A stretch of DNA of 64,000 bases from an uncultured Alsobacter sp. (GCF_945952055.1 NZ_CAMFHB010000006.1:62001-126000); one strand, 5' to 3'; counted from the stretch's first letter, positions 51,066 through 59,939 are shown. Made by a program: numbers and translations. The notes: generated from the letters alone by a model not told the origin.

Positions 51066-51835
51066 CGCGATCCACCACGGTCGCTCTCATGCCAATTGCC
51101 GTGCTGGTGGTGCTGTTCGGCGGTTGGGAGCTCCTGGTCCGCGTGATGGCCATTCCACCCTACGTCCTGCCCGCGCCGTCGGCGGTGCTCGCGGCTCTCG
51201 TGGGGGATGCGGGCATCCTGCTTCCGGCACTGGCCGTGACGCTGCGCATCACCGTGGCCGGCTTCGTCACGGCGGTCGTCGGCGGAATCGCGCTCGGCGT
51301 CCTGATCACGCGGTCGCGGCTGGCCGAGGCGGCGTTCTCGCCGCTCGCGGTGATCCTCCAGGTGATGCCGCTCATCGCGATCGCGCCGGTGATCGTGATC
51401 TACGCGGGCCCGGCGGTCACGGTCTATCTCAGCGCGTTCATCGTCGCCTTCTTTCCCGTTCTCGCCGCGACTGCGGCCGGCCTGAAGGCGGTGGAACCCG
51501 CCCACCGGGATCTCTTCCGGCTCTACCGGGCTCGGCCCGGCCAGAGGCTCGGCTGGCTGGAAGCCCCGACCGCCGTTCCCTACGTCCTCGCCGGCGTGCG
51601 GACGGCGGCGGGGCTCTCGCTGGTGGGCGCGGTGGTCGCCGAGTTCGTCGCTGGCACGGGCGGGGCGGGATCCGGCCTCGCCTATCGCCTGGTGGAAGCG
51701 AGCTACCGCCTGAACGTGCCCCGGCTCTTCGCGGCGGCACTGCTCATCTGCCTGGCCGGAGTGGTCATCCATGCCGCCGTCGGCCGGGCCTGCGCGGCGC
51801 TGCTGCGGCGCTGGCGGCCGCAGGGGGAGCGATGA
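51062..51835 (+). CDS. ABC transporter permease, NitT/TauT type
   Basis: 257 residues with about six helices (VALMPIAVLVVLFGGWELLV, VTLRITVAGFVTAVVGGIALG and others). The BPD-transport inner loop reads LFRLYRARPGQRLGWLEAPTAVPYVLAG, where the coupling helix contacts the ATPase. It forms the membrane channel of the three-gene importer (49282-51835). Family members carry HMP, riboflavin, aliphatic sulfonates or similar compounds. Confidence 0.87.
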   Translation: MTRSTTVALMPIAVLVVLFGGWELLVRVMAIPPYVLPAPSAVLAALVGDAGILLPALAVTLRITVAGFVTAVVGGIALGVLITRSRLAEAAFSPLAVILQVMPLIAIAPVIVIYAGPAVTVYLSAFIVAFFPVLAATAAGLKAVEPAHRDLFRLYRARPGQRLGWLEAPTAVPYVLAGVRTAAGLSLVGAVVAEFVAGTGGAGSGLAYRLVEASYRLNVPRLFAAALLICLAGVVIHAAVGRACAALLRRWRPQGER

Positions 51836-51944
51836 GCGGCACGCCTCCGGCGCAGGGGAGACAAGCGGCGCCACGAATTCACTCCGGTGCCGAAACCTGT
51901 ATAGGAAGCCGCGGCCGCGCGGACGGCCGGGCTGCTGGTAGGGC

Positions 51945-52841
51945 ATGACGGCGAGCACCACCGACGATACGCAGCGCACGGCCCGCCGCGACCGCCTGCT
52001 CGGCATCGGGCTGATGTGCGGAGCGCTGCTGTGCTTCTCCTGCCTCGACACGACGGCGAAGTATCTCGGGCGCGAACTGCCGACGCTCCAGGTCGTCTGG
52101 GCGCGCTACTTCTCCAACGTCGCCATCGTGCTGATGGTCATCAACCCGGTCACGCAGCCGGGCGTCCTGCGCTCGCGGCGCATCGGGCTCCAGATCTTCC
52201 GCTCGTTCCTGCTCTTGGCCTCGACGATCCTGAACTTCTGGGCGCTGCGCTACCTGCAGCTCGGCGAAGCCATCTCCATCAACTTCATGCTGCCCCTGCT
52301 GGTGGCCATCCTCGCCGTGCCCATGCTGGGCGAGCGGCTGGAGCGCAACCGGATGGGCGCGATCCTGGTCGGCTTCGCGGGGGTCCTCATCGTCACCCGC
52401 CCCGGGCTGGGCGGCATGCATCCCGCCGCCCTGCTCTGCGTCATCGGGTGCATCTGCTACGCGTTCTACGGCATCACGACGCGCATCCTGTCGACGCACG
52501 ACAGCTCGGCCACCACGCTCGTCTATTCGGGGTTCGTCGGCGTCGCGCTGCTCACGCCGATCCTACCCTTCCTGTGGCAGCAGCCGGCCTCGACGACGAC
52601 CTGGCTGTTCATGGCGTCGATGGGGATCTACGCGGCGCTGGGCCACTATCTCCTCATCGTCGCCTACAAGAAGGCTCCGGCCGCGGTGGTGGCGCCGTTC
52701 ATCTACACCCAGCTCTTGTGGATGAACGTGCTCGGCTACCTCGTCTTCGGCGACGTGCCGGATCGCTACACCCTGCTCGGCGGCCTCGTGGTCGCCGGGT
52801 CCGGGCTCTATCTGCTGTTCATGGAACGGCGGAAGGCCTGA
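51945..52841 (+). CDS. EamA/DMT-superfamily transporter
   Basis: 298 residues with ten predicted helices in two EamA repeats (about 18-150 and 160-295). The first repeat holds LLGIGLMCGALLCFSCLDTTAKYLG and ends VLIVTRPGLGG. The second includes LLCVIGCICYAFYGITTRIL and PAAVVAPFIYTQLLWMNVLGYLVFGDVPD. DMT transporters move amino acids, nucleosides or other metabolites, usually outward. It follows the ABC importer by 109 bases but has its own region; the substrate is unknown. Confidence 0.87.
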   Translation: MTASTTDDTQRTARRDRLLGIGLMCGALLCFSCLDTTAKYLGRELPTLQVVWARYFSNVAIVLMVINPVTQPGVLRSRRIGLQIFRSFLLLASTILNFWALRYLQLGEAISINFMLPLLVAILAVPMLGERLERNRMGAILVGFAGVLIVTRPGLGGMHPAALLCVIGCICYAFYGITTRILSTHDSSATTLVYSGFVGVALLTPILPFLWQQPASTTTWLFMASMGIYAALGHYLLIVAYKKAPAAVVAPFIYTQLLWMNVLGYLVFGDVPDRYTLLGGLVVAGSGLYLLFMERRKA

Positions 52842-52847
52842 CGGCCC

Positions 52848-54200
52848 TCACACGGCCACCGAATGCCGGCCCTTGCCGGCGCGCAGATAGACGTCGAAGG
52901 CCGCCGCCGCGAGGCGCATGAAGGGCCGCCCCCGGTCGGTGAGCCGCAGCATCCTGCCGTCGAGCTCCAGCACCCCGTCGCGCTGCAGGCCCTCGAGGTC
53001 GGGAAGGGCATCGTCGAGCGCGTGGCTCTCGCCCGTGGCCGCCGCGGCCAGCGCGCCGAAGTCGACGGCGAAGTCGCACATCAGCCGTTCGATCACGCCG
53101 CCGCGCAGCACGTCGTCCTGCGAGACAGCGCAGCCGCGCACGATCGACAGCTGGCCGGCCTCCACGGCCCGGCGCCAGGCGCCGACATCCGGCGCGTTCT
53201 GCATGAAGCCCTCCGGCGCGCGCCCGATCGATGACGCACCCAGCCCGATCAGGGCATCCGCGACGTCGGTCGTATAGCCCTGGAAGTTGCGGCGCAGTGT
53301 TCCTTCACGCGCGGCGATGGCCATGGGATCGTCCGGGCGGGCGAAATGGTCCAGGCCGATCACCTGGTAGCCTTCGGCGACCAGCGCGGCCGTGGCCGCC
53401 GCGGCCTGCTCCAGCCGCTCGCCGGCGCCGGGCAGGGTCGCCGCGTCGATGAGGCGCTGGTGGGTCTTGAACCACGGCACGTGGGCGTAGCCGAACAAGG
53501 CGAGACGCGACGGCGACAGGCTGGCGGCGAGCGTGGCGGTGCGGACCACGTCCTCCACGGACTGCTTGGGCAGCCCGTACATGAGATCCAGGTTCACCGC
53601 CGCGATGCCGTGCTTGCGCAGCAGGCCGACGCAGGTGGCCACCACCTCGAAGGGCTGTATGCGGCCGATGGCCTCCTGCACGTGGGCGTTCATGTCTTGC
53701 ACGCCGAGGCTGGCCCGGTTGACGCCGCAGGCGGCCAGCGCCTCGACCAGCGGCTCGTCCACGGTGCGCGGGTCGAGCTCGATGGCATGCTCGATGATGG
53801 CGGAGAGGTCGAAGCGCTCGGCGATGCGGTTCACGAGGCGGGTCAGCCGCTCCGGACCCAGCAGGCTGGGCGTGCCGCCGCCCCAGTGGATGTGGGTGAC
53901 GCGGCGGGCGGGAGTCGCCCTGGCGACGACGTCGATCTCGGCGAGGAGCGTTTCGGTATAGGCCTCGAGCGGGTCGTCGCGGCGCGCCGCCTTGGTGTGG
54001 CAGCCGCAATAGGTGCAGATCGACCGGCAGTAGGGAACGTGGAGATACAGCGACAAGGCCGCGTCGGTGGCCAGGCCGGCGAGCCATCGCCCGGCGACGG
54101 TCGCGTCCACGGTGGGGGTGAACTGGGGAGCGGTCGGGTAGCTGGTGTAGCGCGGGACCGAACGCTCGGCGAGGACGAGGGGGGAGAGGGGGGTGCTCAT
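52848..54200 (-). CDS. hemN: Oxygen-independent coproporphyrinogen III oxidase
   Basis: 450 residues. The radical-SAM motif CxxxCxxC is C58-RSI-C62-TY-C65, followed at once by Cys67 as in HemN. RYTSYPTAPQFTP at the N-terminus and HIHWGGGTPSLL, ASLGVQDMN and DLMYGLPKQS are family landmarks, and the length matches HemN rather than the shorter HemW. It converts coproporphyrinogen III to protoporphyrinogen IX without oxygen in the cytoplasm. An FNR-like box lies 35-48 bases upstream of the ATG, fitting anaerobic induction together with nirK. Convergent with the EamA gene. Confidence 0.95.
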   Translation of the reverse strand: MSTPLSPLVLAERSVPRYTSYPTAPQFTPTVDATVAGRWLAGLATDAALSLYLHVPYCRSICTYCGCHTKAARRDDPLEAYTETLLAEIDVVARATPARRVTHIHWGGGTPSLLGPERLTRLVNRIAERFDLSAIIEHAIELDPRTVDEPLVEALAACGVNRASLGVQDMNAHVQEAIGRIQPFEVVATCVGLLRKHGIAAVNLDLMYGLPKQSVEDVVRTATLAASLSPSRLALFGYAHVPWFKTHQRLIDAATLPGAGERLEQAAAATAALVAEGYQVIGLDHFARPDDPMAIAAREGTLRRNFQGYTTDVADALIGLGASSIGRAPEGFMQNAPDVGAWRRAVEAGQLSIVRGCAVSQDDVLRGGVIERLMCDFAVDFGALAAAATGESHALDDALPDLEGLQRDGVLELDGRMLRLTDRGRPFMRLAAAAFDVYLRAGKGRHSVAV

Positions 54201-54234
54201 GCCCCACTCTGGCGCCGGTCCGCGTCAGGCGTCC

Positions 54235-54248
54235 TTGACGCGGATCAA
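54235..54248 (-). promoter_or_regulatory. FNR/FixK-type box upstream of hemN
   Basis: TTGAC-GCGG-ATCAA differs by one base from the FNR consensus TTGAT-N4-ATCAA. Its centre lies exactly 41.5 bases from the A of the hemN ATG. It is the expected control site for an oxygen-independent haem enzyme. Confidence 0.75.
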
Positions 54249-54284
54249 AGTCCAGGTGGATTGCGGGGGCGGTGAGGAGTTGTG

Positions 54285-54405
54285 CGTCCGTCGACACGGC
54301 CGCTGCGCGGCGTGCTCAGGATGAGGATCTTTTTGAGATCGATAGGTCCCTACAATGGCCCTCATCCTGAGCAGCCTGCGAAGCAGGCGTGTCGAAGAAC
54401 GCAGA
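54285..54405. repeat. Large composite inverted repeat (palindromic intergenic element)
   Basis: The left arm (from TCGACACGGC at 54291 to TCAGGATGAGG near 54326) and the right arm (CCTCATCCTGAGCAGCC from 54359 to GTGTCGA near 54396) are inverted copies. Each contains a small inner palindrome (CCGCTGCGCGG; CCTGCGAAGCAGG). The 30-base centre is AT-richer than its surroundings. Elements with CCTCATCCTGAG arms are common in intergenic regions of alphaproteobacteria. It lies between the hemN promoter and the end of the dehydrogenase gene. Confidence 0.7.
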
Positions 54406-54419
54406 GACCCTCCGCCGCC

Positions 54420-55328
54420 TTAGTCCTCCAGCCCGTTCGCCTTCGCCACGGCGGTCGCCAGCATCGGCACGTAGTCGTCGGCGCCGCCGGCGCCCACCGC
54501 CATGGCGTAGCTGTTCTTCACGGCCGCGCCGACGGGGTTGGCGATGCCGGCCGCGTCGGCCATGGACGCCAGGTAGCGCATGTCCTTGCAGGCGTTGCGC
54601 AGGGTGAACTTGTGGGCATCGCGGTCGCCCTCGAGCGTCCAGCGCATGAAGGTCTGGTAGAAGGCGCTGTCCATGCGGCCACCGCGGATGACGCTGTCGA
54701 AGCGCTCCGGCGTGATGCCGACCTTGCGCGACAGGGCCAGCGCCTCGGAGTAGAGCGCCGCGTAGCCCATGGCGATGAAGTTGTTGAGGAGCTTCATCTT
54801 GTGGCCGTCGCCGACGGCGCCGATGTGCACCACCTTGCCGGCCCAGGTGTCGAGCACGGGCTTCAGGCGGGCGAACACCGCGTCGCTGGCGCCGACCATG
54901 GTGTCGAGCGTGCCCTCCCAGGCCTCCTTGGGCGTCCGCGACAGCGGCGCGTCGGCGAAGTCGATGCCGGCGGCGGCGAGTTCGGCCGCGAGGGCGACGG
55001 TAGAGGTGGGATCGGCGGTCGAGCAGTCGACCACCACCGAGCCGGGGGCAAGGCCTTCGCGCAGGCCGCCGGGGCCGCGCACGATGGCCTCCACGTCGGC
55101 CGAGCCGGTCACGCACAGGAAGACGATCGTGGATGCGCGGGCGACGTCGGCCGGCGTCTTCACCTCGGTGGCGCCGCGGGCCACGAGATCCTCGACCGGC
55201 TTGCGGTTCGATCGGCCGAGGATGGTGAGCGGGTAGCCCTTCTCGACGATGTTCTTGGCCATGCCGTGGCCCATGAGGCCGACGCCGACAAAGCCGATGC
55301 GCTCGCTCGCGATGCTTTTCGTTGACAC
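54420..55328 (-). CDS. NAD(P)-dependent beta-hydroxyacid dehydrogenase (3-hydroxyisobutyrate dehydrogenase-like)
   Basis: 302 residues, GTG start with GGAGGAAAGC directly upstream. Dinucleotide motif IGFVGVGLMGHGMAKNI (11-27), substrate-binding block DAPLSRTPKEAWEGTL (127-141, family D-APVSGG-like), and the catalytic lysine Lys179 in GDGHKMKLLNN. The last helical domain is all-alpha. The family oxidises 3-hydroxyisobutyrate, tartronate semialdehyde or related short hydroxyacids. Divergent from a LacI regulator, which probably controls it. Confidence 0.87.
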   Translation of the reverse strand: MSTKSIASERIGFVGVGLMGHGMAKNIVEKGYPLTILGRSNRKPVEDLVARGATEVKTPADVARASTIVFLCVTGSADVEAIVRGPGGLREGLAPGSVVVDCSTADPTSTVALAAELAAAGIDFADAPLSRTPKEAWEGTLDTMVGASDAVFARLKPVLDTWAGKVVHIGAVGDGHKMKLLNNFIAMGYAALYSEALALSRKVGITPERFDSVIRGGRMDSAFYQTFMRWTLEGDRDAHKFTLRNACKDMRYLASMADAAGIANPVGAAVKNSYAMAVGAGGADDYVPMLATAVAKANGLED

Positions 55329-55433
55329 GCTTTCCTCCTGCCTTTTCAGTCGCGCCCGGTCCTTGGCTTCGATCAAGGCAGGCACGCATGCGATCCGGTA
55401 GCATGAATAACCATGCCGGACACGGGTGGAGAC

Positions 55434-56489
55434 ATGACGGGCGACAAAAGGGTTGCCGAGCGCAGCGATCCCAGGCGCGTGACGCTTCAGGTGATCGCCG
55501 AGCGGCTGGAGGTCTCGACCGCCACCGTGTCGCTGGCCTTGCGGGACAGCCCGGTGGTGGCCGAGGCGACGCGCGAGAAGGTGCAGTCGCTCGCCCGTGA
55601 CCTGGGCTACGTCTACAACCGGAGCGCCGCGAGCCTGCGCACCGCCCGCACGAACATGATCGCGGTCGGGTTCCACGACATCACCAACCCCTTCTTCGCC
55701 GAACTGCTCGTGGCCATCGAGGAGTCGATCTACGCGTCGGGCCGCACGGTGCTGCTGGCCACCTATGGCGAGAACCTCGTGCGGCAGGACAAGGTGCTGC
55801 GCACGCTGCGCGAGTATCGGCCCGACGGCATGATCCTCTGTGCGGCCGGTGGCACGAGCCAGCCCGACATGCGCCTGCTGATGGGGGCCGGCATCGCCAT
55901 CGTGCAGCTCGTGCGCGAGATGGTGACCGACGTCGACTTCGTCGGCATCGACGACCGCGCGGCGGCGCGCGAGGCGACCGAGCATCTCATCGACCTCGGC
56001 CATCGCCGGATCGCGTCGATCGCCGGGCTGGAGGGCATTCCCACGGCGCGGGCGCGCCGGGCCGGCTGGCGCGATGCCCTGGAGGCGCGCGGGATCCCGG
56101 TCGATCCGGCGCTCATCCACGAGGGCCTCACCACCCGCGAAGTGGGCTACGAGGCGATCCGGCACCTCCTGACCCTGCCGGATCCGCCGACGGCGGCCGT
56201 CTGCTTCAACGACCTGGCCGCCTTCGGCACGATGCTGGGGCTCCGCCAGCACGGGCTCGAGCCCGGGCGCGACTTCTCCGTCATCGGCTGCGACGACATC
56301 CGCGAGGCCGCGCTGTGGTCCCCGGCGCTGACCACGATCAACAACCGCCAGGAACAGCTCGGGGCGGAAGCCGCGCGGGTGCTGGAGGAGCGCATCGCCA
56401 ACCCCGGCGCACCGGTCCAGCGTGTGCTGCTCCGCCCGCGCTTCGTCGTGCGCGGCACCACGGCCCCGCCGCGGGTCAGGCCCGCGTGA
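55434..56489 (+). CDS. LacI-family transcriptional regulator
   Basis: 351 residues from ATG 55434, which follows GGGTGGAGAC; an ATG at 55413 is a possible earlier start with no clear ribosome-binding site. An N-terminal LacI HTH reads VTLQVIAERLEVSTATVSLALRD, followed by hinge VYNRSAASLRT and a periplasmic-binding-protein-like sensor with DITNPFFAELLVAIEE and IVQLVREMVTDVDFVGIDD. It is likely to repress the divergent dehydrogenase gene in the absence of a sugar-acid or hydroxyacid effector. It overlaps the 3' end of the DUF1203 gene by 14 bases, tail to tail. Confidence 0.88.
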   Translation: MTGDKRVAERSDPRRVTLQVIAERLEVSTATVSLALRDSPVVAEATREKVQSLARDLGYVYNRSAASLRTARTNMIAVGFHDITNPFFAELLVAIEESIYASGRTVLLATYGENLVRQDKVLRTLREYRPDGMILCAAGGTSQPDMRLLMGAGIAIVQLVREMVTDVDFVGIDDRAAAREATEHLIDLGHRRIASIAGLEGIPTARARRAGWRDALEARGIPVDPALIHEGLTTREVGYEAIRHLLTLPDPPTAAVCFNDLAAFGTMLGLRQHGLEPGRDFSVIGCDDIREAALWSPALTTINNRQEQLGAEAARVLEERIANPGAPVQRVLLRPRFVVRGTTAPPRVRPA

Positions 56490-56943
56490 CCCTGGCGGCG
56501 TAGCAGCCGCGTGCCGCGAAATGCACGTGCACCTCGTCGGTGTCCGGGCGGTCGAGGAGCGGGGCGAGGGCCGTGCGGAAGTCGCGACCGTCGGTCAGGG
56601 CGGCATCCACGATGAAACCGCGCTGGTCGAAGGCCCGCAGCGAGAGCATGCGCCGGGCCAGCATGTCCGGCACGTCGTCGACCACGTGGGCCGGTCCGCG
56701 CGAGTCGCGGGCCACGTAGATCGCGTGCGTCGCCCGGTAGGGCGATCCGGCGGGCTGGTGGCAATGGTTGACGAGCAGGAGTTCCTCGCCGGGCTCGGCG
56801 TCGCGCAGGCCGATGCGGCAGGGAAAGCCCGGGCGCGAGTCGGCCGTGACGCGGACGGCGCGGCGCTGTGCGAGCCCCTCGTCGTCGAGCGAGAACAGCG
56901 GGGCGAAAAGGGCGTGATCGAGGCCGGTGATGCGGAAGGACAT
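56476..56943 (-). CDS. DUF1203 family protein
   Basis: 155 residues. DUF1203 features: FRITGLDHALFAPLFSLDDEGL at the start, PCRIGLRDAEPGEELLLVNHCHQPAGSPYRATHAIYV in the middle and VDDVPDMLARRMLSLRAFD later, with VHVHFAARGCYAARV at the end. Function is unknown; the fold appears to be a small beta-rich enzyme-like domain. GGAG precedes the ATG at 56943 by about eight bases. It is tail-to-tail with the LacI gene. Confidence 0.8.
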   Translation of the reverse strand: MSFRITGLDHALFAPLFSLDDEGLAQRRAVRVTADSRPGFPCRIGLRDAEPGEELLLVNHCHQPAGSPYRATHAIYVARDSRGPAHVVDDVPDMLARRMLSLRAFDQRGFIVDAALTDGRDFRTALAPLLDRPDTDEVHVHFAARGCYAARVTRA

Positions 56944-57031
56944 GGGTGGCTCCGGTTGACGTGAGCCCCGACCATGTAGTCCGGCAGGCTGCTCCGACAC
57001 CCGCTTCCTGCCATGCCCGTTCTGCCGCGGC

Positions 57032-58264
57032 TCAGCCCACCGGACGCTCGTCCGAAATCACCTTGCCATCGTTGGGCAGGCTCCCCGGCGCCACGAGCTC
57101 GACCTTGCCGCGCAGGCGCGTGACCCCCTGCAGGGTCTCGCCCAGCGCCGTGACGAAGGCATCCGAGCAGTGCGCGGTCTCGACCTTGAGGGTCATGACG
57201 TCCTGCTCGTCGGCCCGCGTCACCACGAGGCGGAGCCGGGTGGCTTCCGGGTGGCGGCGCGCGATCTCGGCGATCTGCTCGGGGCGGACAAACAGGCCCT
57301 TCACCTTGGCGGTCTGGTCGGCACGCCCCATCCAGCCCTTGATGCGGGTGTTGGTGCGACCGCAGGGGGACGCACCGGCCAGCACGGCCGAGAGGTCCCC
57401 GAGGGCGAGGCGGATCACCGGGTGGCTCGGCGAAAGCGACGTCACGACCACCTCGCCGACCTCGCCGTCGGGCACCGGATCGCCCGTGCCGGGACGCACG
57501 ATCTCCAGGATCACGTCCTCGTTCAAGACCAGGCCCTCGCGGGCCGTCGTCTCGTAGGCAATGACGCCGACATCGGCGGTCGCGTAGGCCTGGTAGGCGG
57601 CAATGCCGCGGCCGAGGAAGAGGTCGCGCAGGCTCGGTGGGAAGGCCGCGCCGGAGACGAAGGCCTTGGTGATCGACGACACGTCGCGGCCGAGCTCGGC
57701 GGCCTTGTCGAGGATGATCTTCAGGAAGTCGGGCGTGCCGGTGTAGCCGACGGGGCGCAGGTGGCCGATGAGGTCGAGCTGCTGCTCGGTGTTGCCGGGC
57801 CCGGCCGGGATCACGGGGCAGCCGAGTGCCCGGGCGCCGGAGTCCATGATGAAGCCGCCCGGCGTCATGTGGTAGGCGAAGGTGTTGAGCACCACGTCGC
57901 CCGTGCGGAAGCCGGCCGCGAACAGCGCGCGCCCCGTACGCCACGCGTCCGTGTCGCGGGACTCGGGCTCGAAGATCGGGCCGGGCGACGTGAAGAGCCG
58001 ACCGTAATAGGCGAGCGGTTCGGGGATGAAGCCCGCGAAGGGCGGATCGGCCTTCTGCAGTCCGGGCAGGTCGGACTTGCGCAGCACCGGCAGGCGCGCC
58101 AGCGCCTCGCGGCTCGTCAGCGCGGCGGGATCGATGCCACCCAGATGCCGGGCCCAGCCCGGCGCCGTCACGGCCTTGGCGACGACCGCCGGCAGCCGGG
58201 CGAACAGGTCGGCGTCGCGGGCCGAGGGCGAGCGGGTTTCGAGCGCGTCGTAATGGTCGGTCAT
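57032..58264 (-). CDS. AMP-binding CoA ligase, PaaK (phenylacetate-CoA ligase) family
   Basis: 410 residues. PaaK-like adenylating enzyme: LARLPVLRKSDLPGLQ and RLFTSPGPIFEPES near the N-terminus, GGFIMDSGARALGCPVIPAG, the core LGRGIAAYQAYATADVGVIAYET (A5-type YG/ETAD motif in modified form) and GDLSAVLAGASPCGRTNTRIKGWMGRADQTAKVKGLFVRPEQI, the hinge and C-terminal domain. It would activate an aryl or short acid to its CoA thioester with ATP. The nearby ABC importer of the branched-chain/aromatic type supports an aromatic acid substrate, which is inferred. Confidence 0.82.
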   Translation of the reverse strand: MTDHYDALETRSPSARDADLFARLPAVVAKAVTAPGWARHLGGIDPAALTSREALARLPVLRKSDLPGLQKADPPFAGFIPEPLAYYGRLFTSPGPIFEPESRDTDAWRTGRALFAAGFRTGDVVLNTFAYHMTPGGFIMDSGARALGCPVIPAGPGNTEQQLDLIGHLRPVGYTGTPDFLKIILDKAAELGRDVSSITKAFVSGAAFPPSLRDLFLGRGIAAYQAYATADVGVIAYETTAREGLVLNEDVILEIVRPGTGDPVPDGEVGEVVVTSLSPSHPVIRLALGDLSAVLAGASPCGRTNTRIKGWMGRADQTAKVKGLFVRPEQIAEIARRHPEATRLRLVVTRADEQDVMTLKVETAHCSDAFVTALGETLQGVTRLRGKVELVAPGSLPNDGKVISDERPVG

Positions 58265-58383
58265 GGCAGGTCCGGTTGCATCGATGCACGGGCGGGAAGG
58301 CAGGTTACCACGGCGGGTTGGTGGGGCGGCGCGAGCCGCCGGACTATCGTGGACGCCACGCGACATTCGTCCAGGGGCCACGC

Positions 58384-58952
58384 ATGAGCCAATCGGCTGA
58401 TCGCATGACGATGGCTGCGTTCCTCGACTGGCAGCGGAGTCAGGAGCTCAATTGGGAGCTGGATGCCGGACAGCCCGTGCTTCCGCTCAAGAGTCGCGCA
58501 GGCGCATCCCAGGCGCATGACCGTATTGCTGTGAACATCATCGGAATGCTTGGCATGCAGCTTCGGTCGACACCGTGTCGGCCACCACTGACAACCTTCT
58601 CCTCGTCACGAGTCCTTGTTCGCTCCGCCGTCCCGACATCACCGTCCAGTGCGCCGAAGCCGATCCCAAGTCGATGACCAGCGTCGAACCGCGCGTCCTC
58701 ATCGAGGTGCTGTCGCCCTCGACCATGAACTACGATCGGGTCAAGAAGCTGGACGAGTACAAGCGACTGGCCGCCGTCTCGGCCATCCTGCTCGTCGACA
58801 CCGAACGCCCGCGCGTTACCGTGCATGGGCGCGGGACCGACGGGGCGTGGGACAGCGTCGAGTTCGTGGGACTGGACGCCGCCTTCGACCTGCCGACCAT
58901 CGGCGCGCGGCTGGCGCTGGCCGATATCTTCGAGGGCGTGCACGCGGCCTGA
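58384..58952 (+). pseudogene. Uma2-family (PD-(D/E)XK) protein, frameshifted
   Basis: Two reading frames together make one Uma2 protein. 58384 to about 58580 encodes MSQSADRMTMAAFLDWQRSQ, ELNWELDAGQPVLPL and AHDRIAVNIIGMLG, up to STPCRPP. A second frame from about 58575 to 58952 continues TTDNLLLVTSPCSLRRPDIT, then RVLIEVLSPSTMNYDRVKKL, the endonuclease-like core, and DEYKRLAAVSAILLVD. The shift falls near 58575-58590. Uma2 proteins are predicted restriction-endonuclease-fold enzymes, often in many copies, with unknown role. It may be a real decay event or a sequencing error. Confidence 0.7.
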
Positions 58953-58955
58953 ACC

Positions 58956-59795
58956 TCAGGCGAGCCAGCGCTTGCGGCGCTTGTAGCTCTTCACCTCGCG
59001 GAAGCTCTTGCGGTCGTCGCCGGCCACGCCGAGGTAGAATTCCTTCACGTCCTCGTTCTCGCGCAGGCTGTCGGCGGCGCCATCCATGACCACGCGGCCG
59101 GTCTCCAGGATGTAGCCGTAGGTGGCATAGCGCAGCGCGATGTTGGTGTTCTGCTCGGCGAGCAGGAAGGACACGCCTTCCTTGGCGTTCAGCGTGCGCA
59201 CGATCTCGAAGATCTCTTCCACGACCTGGGGGGCGAGGCCCATCGACGGTTCGTCGAGCAGGATCATGCTGGGCCGCGACATCATCGCCCGGCCGATGGC
59301 GCACATCTGCTGCTCGCCGCCGGAGGTGTAGCCCGCCATGGACGTCTTGCGCTGCCGAAGGCGCGGGAAATACTCGTAGATCGCCTCGAGGTCGCGCTTG
59401 ATGGCAGCGTTGCCGTCACGGCGCGTGAAGGCGCCGGTCAGCAGGTTCTCCTCGATGGTCAGGTGGCCGAAGCAGTGGCGGCCCTCCATCACCTGGATGC
59501 AGCCGCGCCGCACCAGTTCGTTGGGCGACATGCGGTCGACGCGGGTGCCGTTGAACTCGATCGAGCCCTTGGTCACCTCGCCGCGCTCGGCCCGCAGAAG
59601 GTTCGAGATCGCCTTCAGCGTGGTCGTCTTGCCCGCTCCGTTGGCGCCGAGGATGGCCACGATGCCACCCTTGGGGACCGTGAGCGACACGCCCTTCAGG
59701 ACCAGGATGACGTGGTCGTAGACGACCTCGATGTTGTTGACGGAGAGGATGGTCTCCGTCCCCGCGGCGGGTGCCGTCTGCGGCGCTGCGCTCAT
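58956..59795 (-). CDS. livF: Branched-chain amino acid-type ABC transporter ATP-binding protein LivF
   Basis: 279 residues. Walker A is GANGAGKTTTLKAISN near residue 45, signature YTSGGEQQMCAIGRAMM and Walker B MILLDEPSMGLAPQ. The LivF C-terminus here extends with a lysine/arginine-rich tail (KSYKRRKRWLA). It powers the LivHM channel with LivG. An N-terminal tail rich in Ala/Pro/Thr precedes SVNNIEVVY. Gene order (livF after the binding protein) belongs to one operon running from livG. It abuts the Uma2 pseudogene tail to tail. Confidence 0.88.
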   Translation of the reverse strand: MSAAPQTAPAAGTETILSVNNIEVVYDHVILVLKGVSLTVPKGGIVAILGANGAGKTTTLKAISNLLRAERGEVTKGSIEFNGTRVDRMSPNELVRRGCIQVMEGRHCFGHLTIEENLLTGAFTRRDGNAAIKRDLEAIYEYFPRLRQRKTSMAGYTSGGEQQMCAIGRAMMSRPSMILLDEPSMGLAPQVVEEIFEIVRTLNAKEGVSFLLAEQNTNIALRYATYGYILETGRVVMDGAADSLRENEDVKEFYLGVAGDDRKSFREVKSYKRRKRWLA

Positions 59796-59846
59796 GGTCT
59801 TCCCCGGCTCTGATTTCAGGTTCGTTCCAGCTTGCCCCACTCTCTC

Positions 59847-59939
59847 CTCGTCATGGCCGGGCTTGGCCCGGCCACCCACGACTTGAGGATGGCCCCGGCG
59901 AAGTCGTGGGTCCCCGGGCCAAGCCCGGGGATGACGGCT
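59847..59939. repeat. REP-like palindromic repeat, full copy E
   Basis: Arms GGCCGGGCTTGGCCCGGCC and CCCCGGGCCAAGCCCGGGG with inner CCACGACTT and AAGTCGTGG. It lies between the binding-protein gene and livF and shares the arrangement of copies B and C. Confidence 0.8.
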
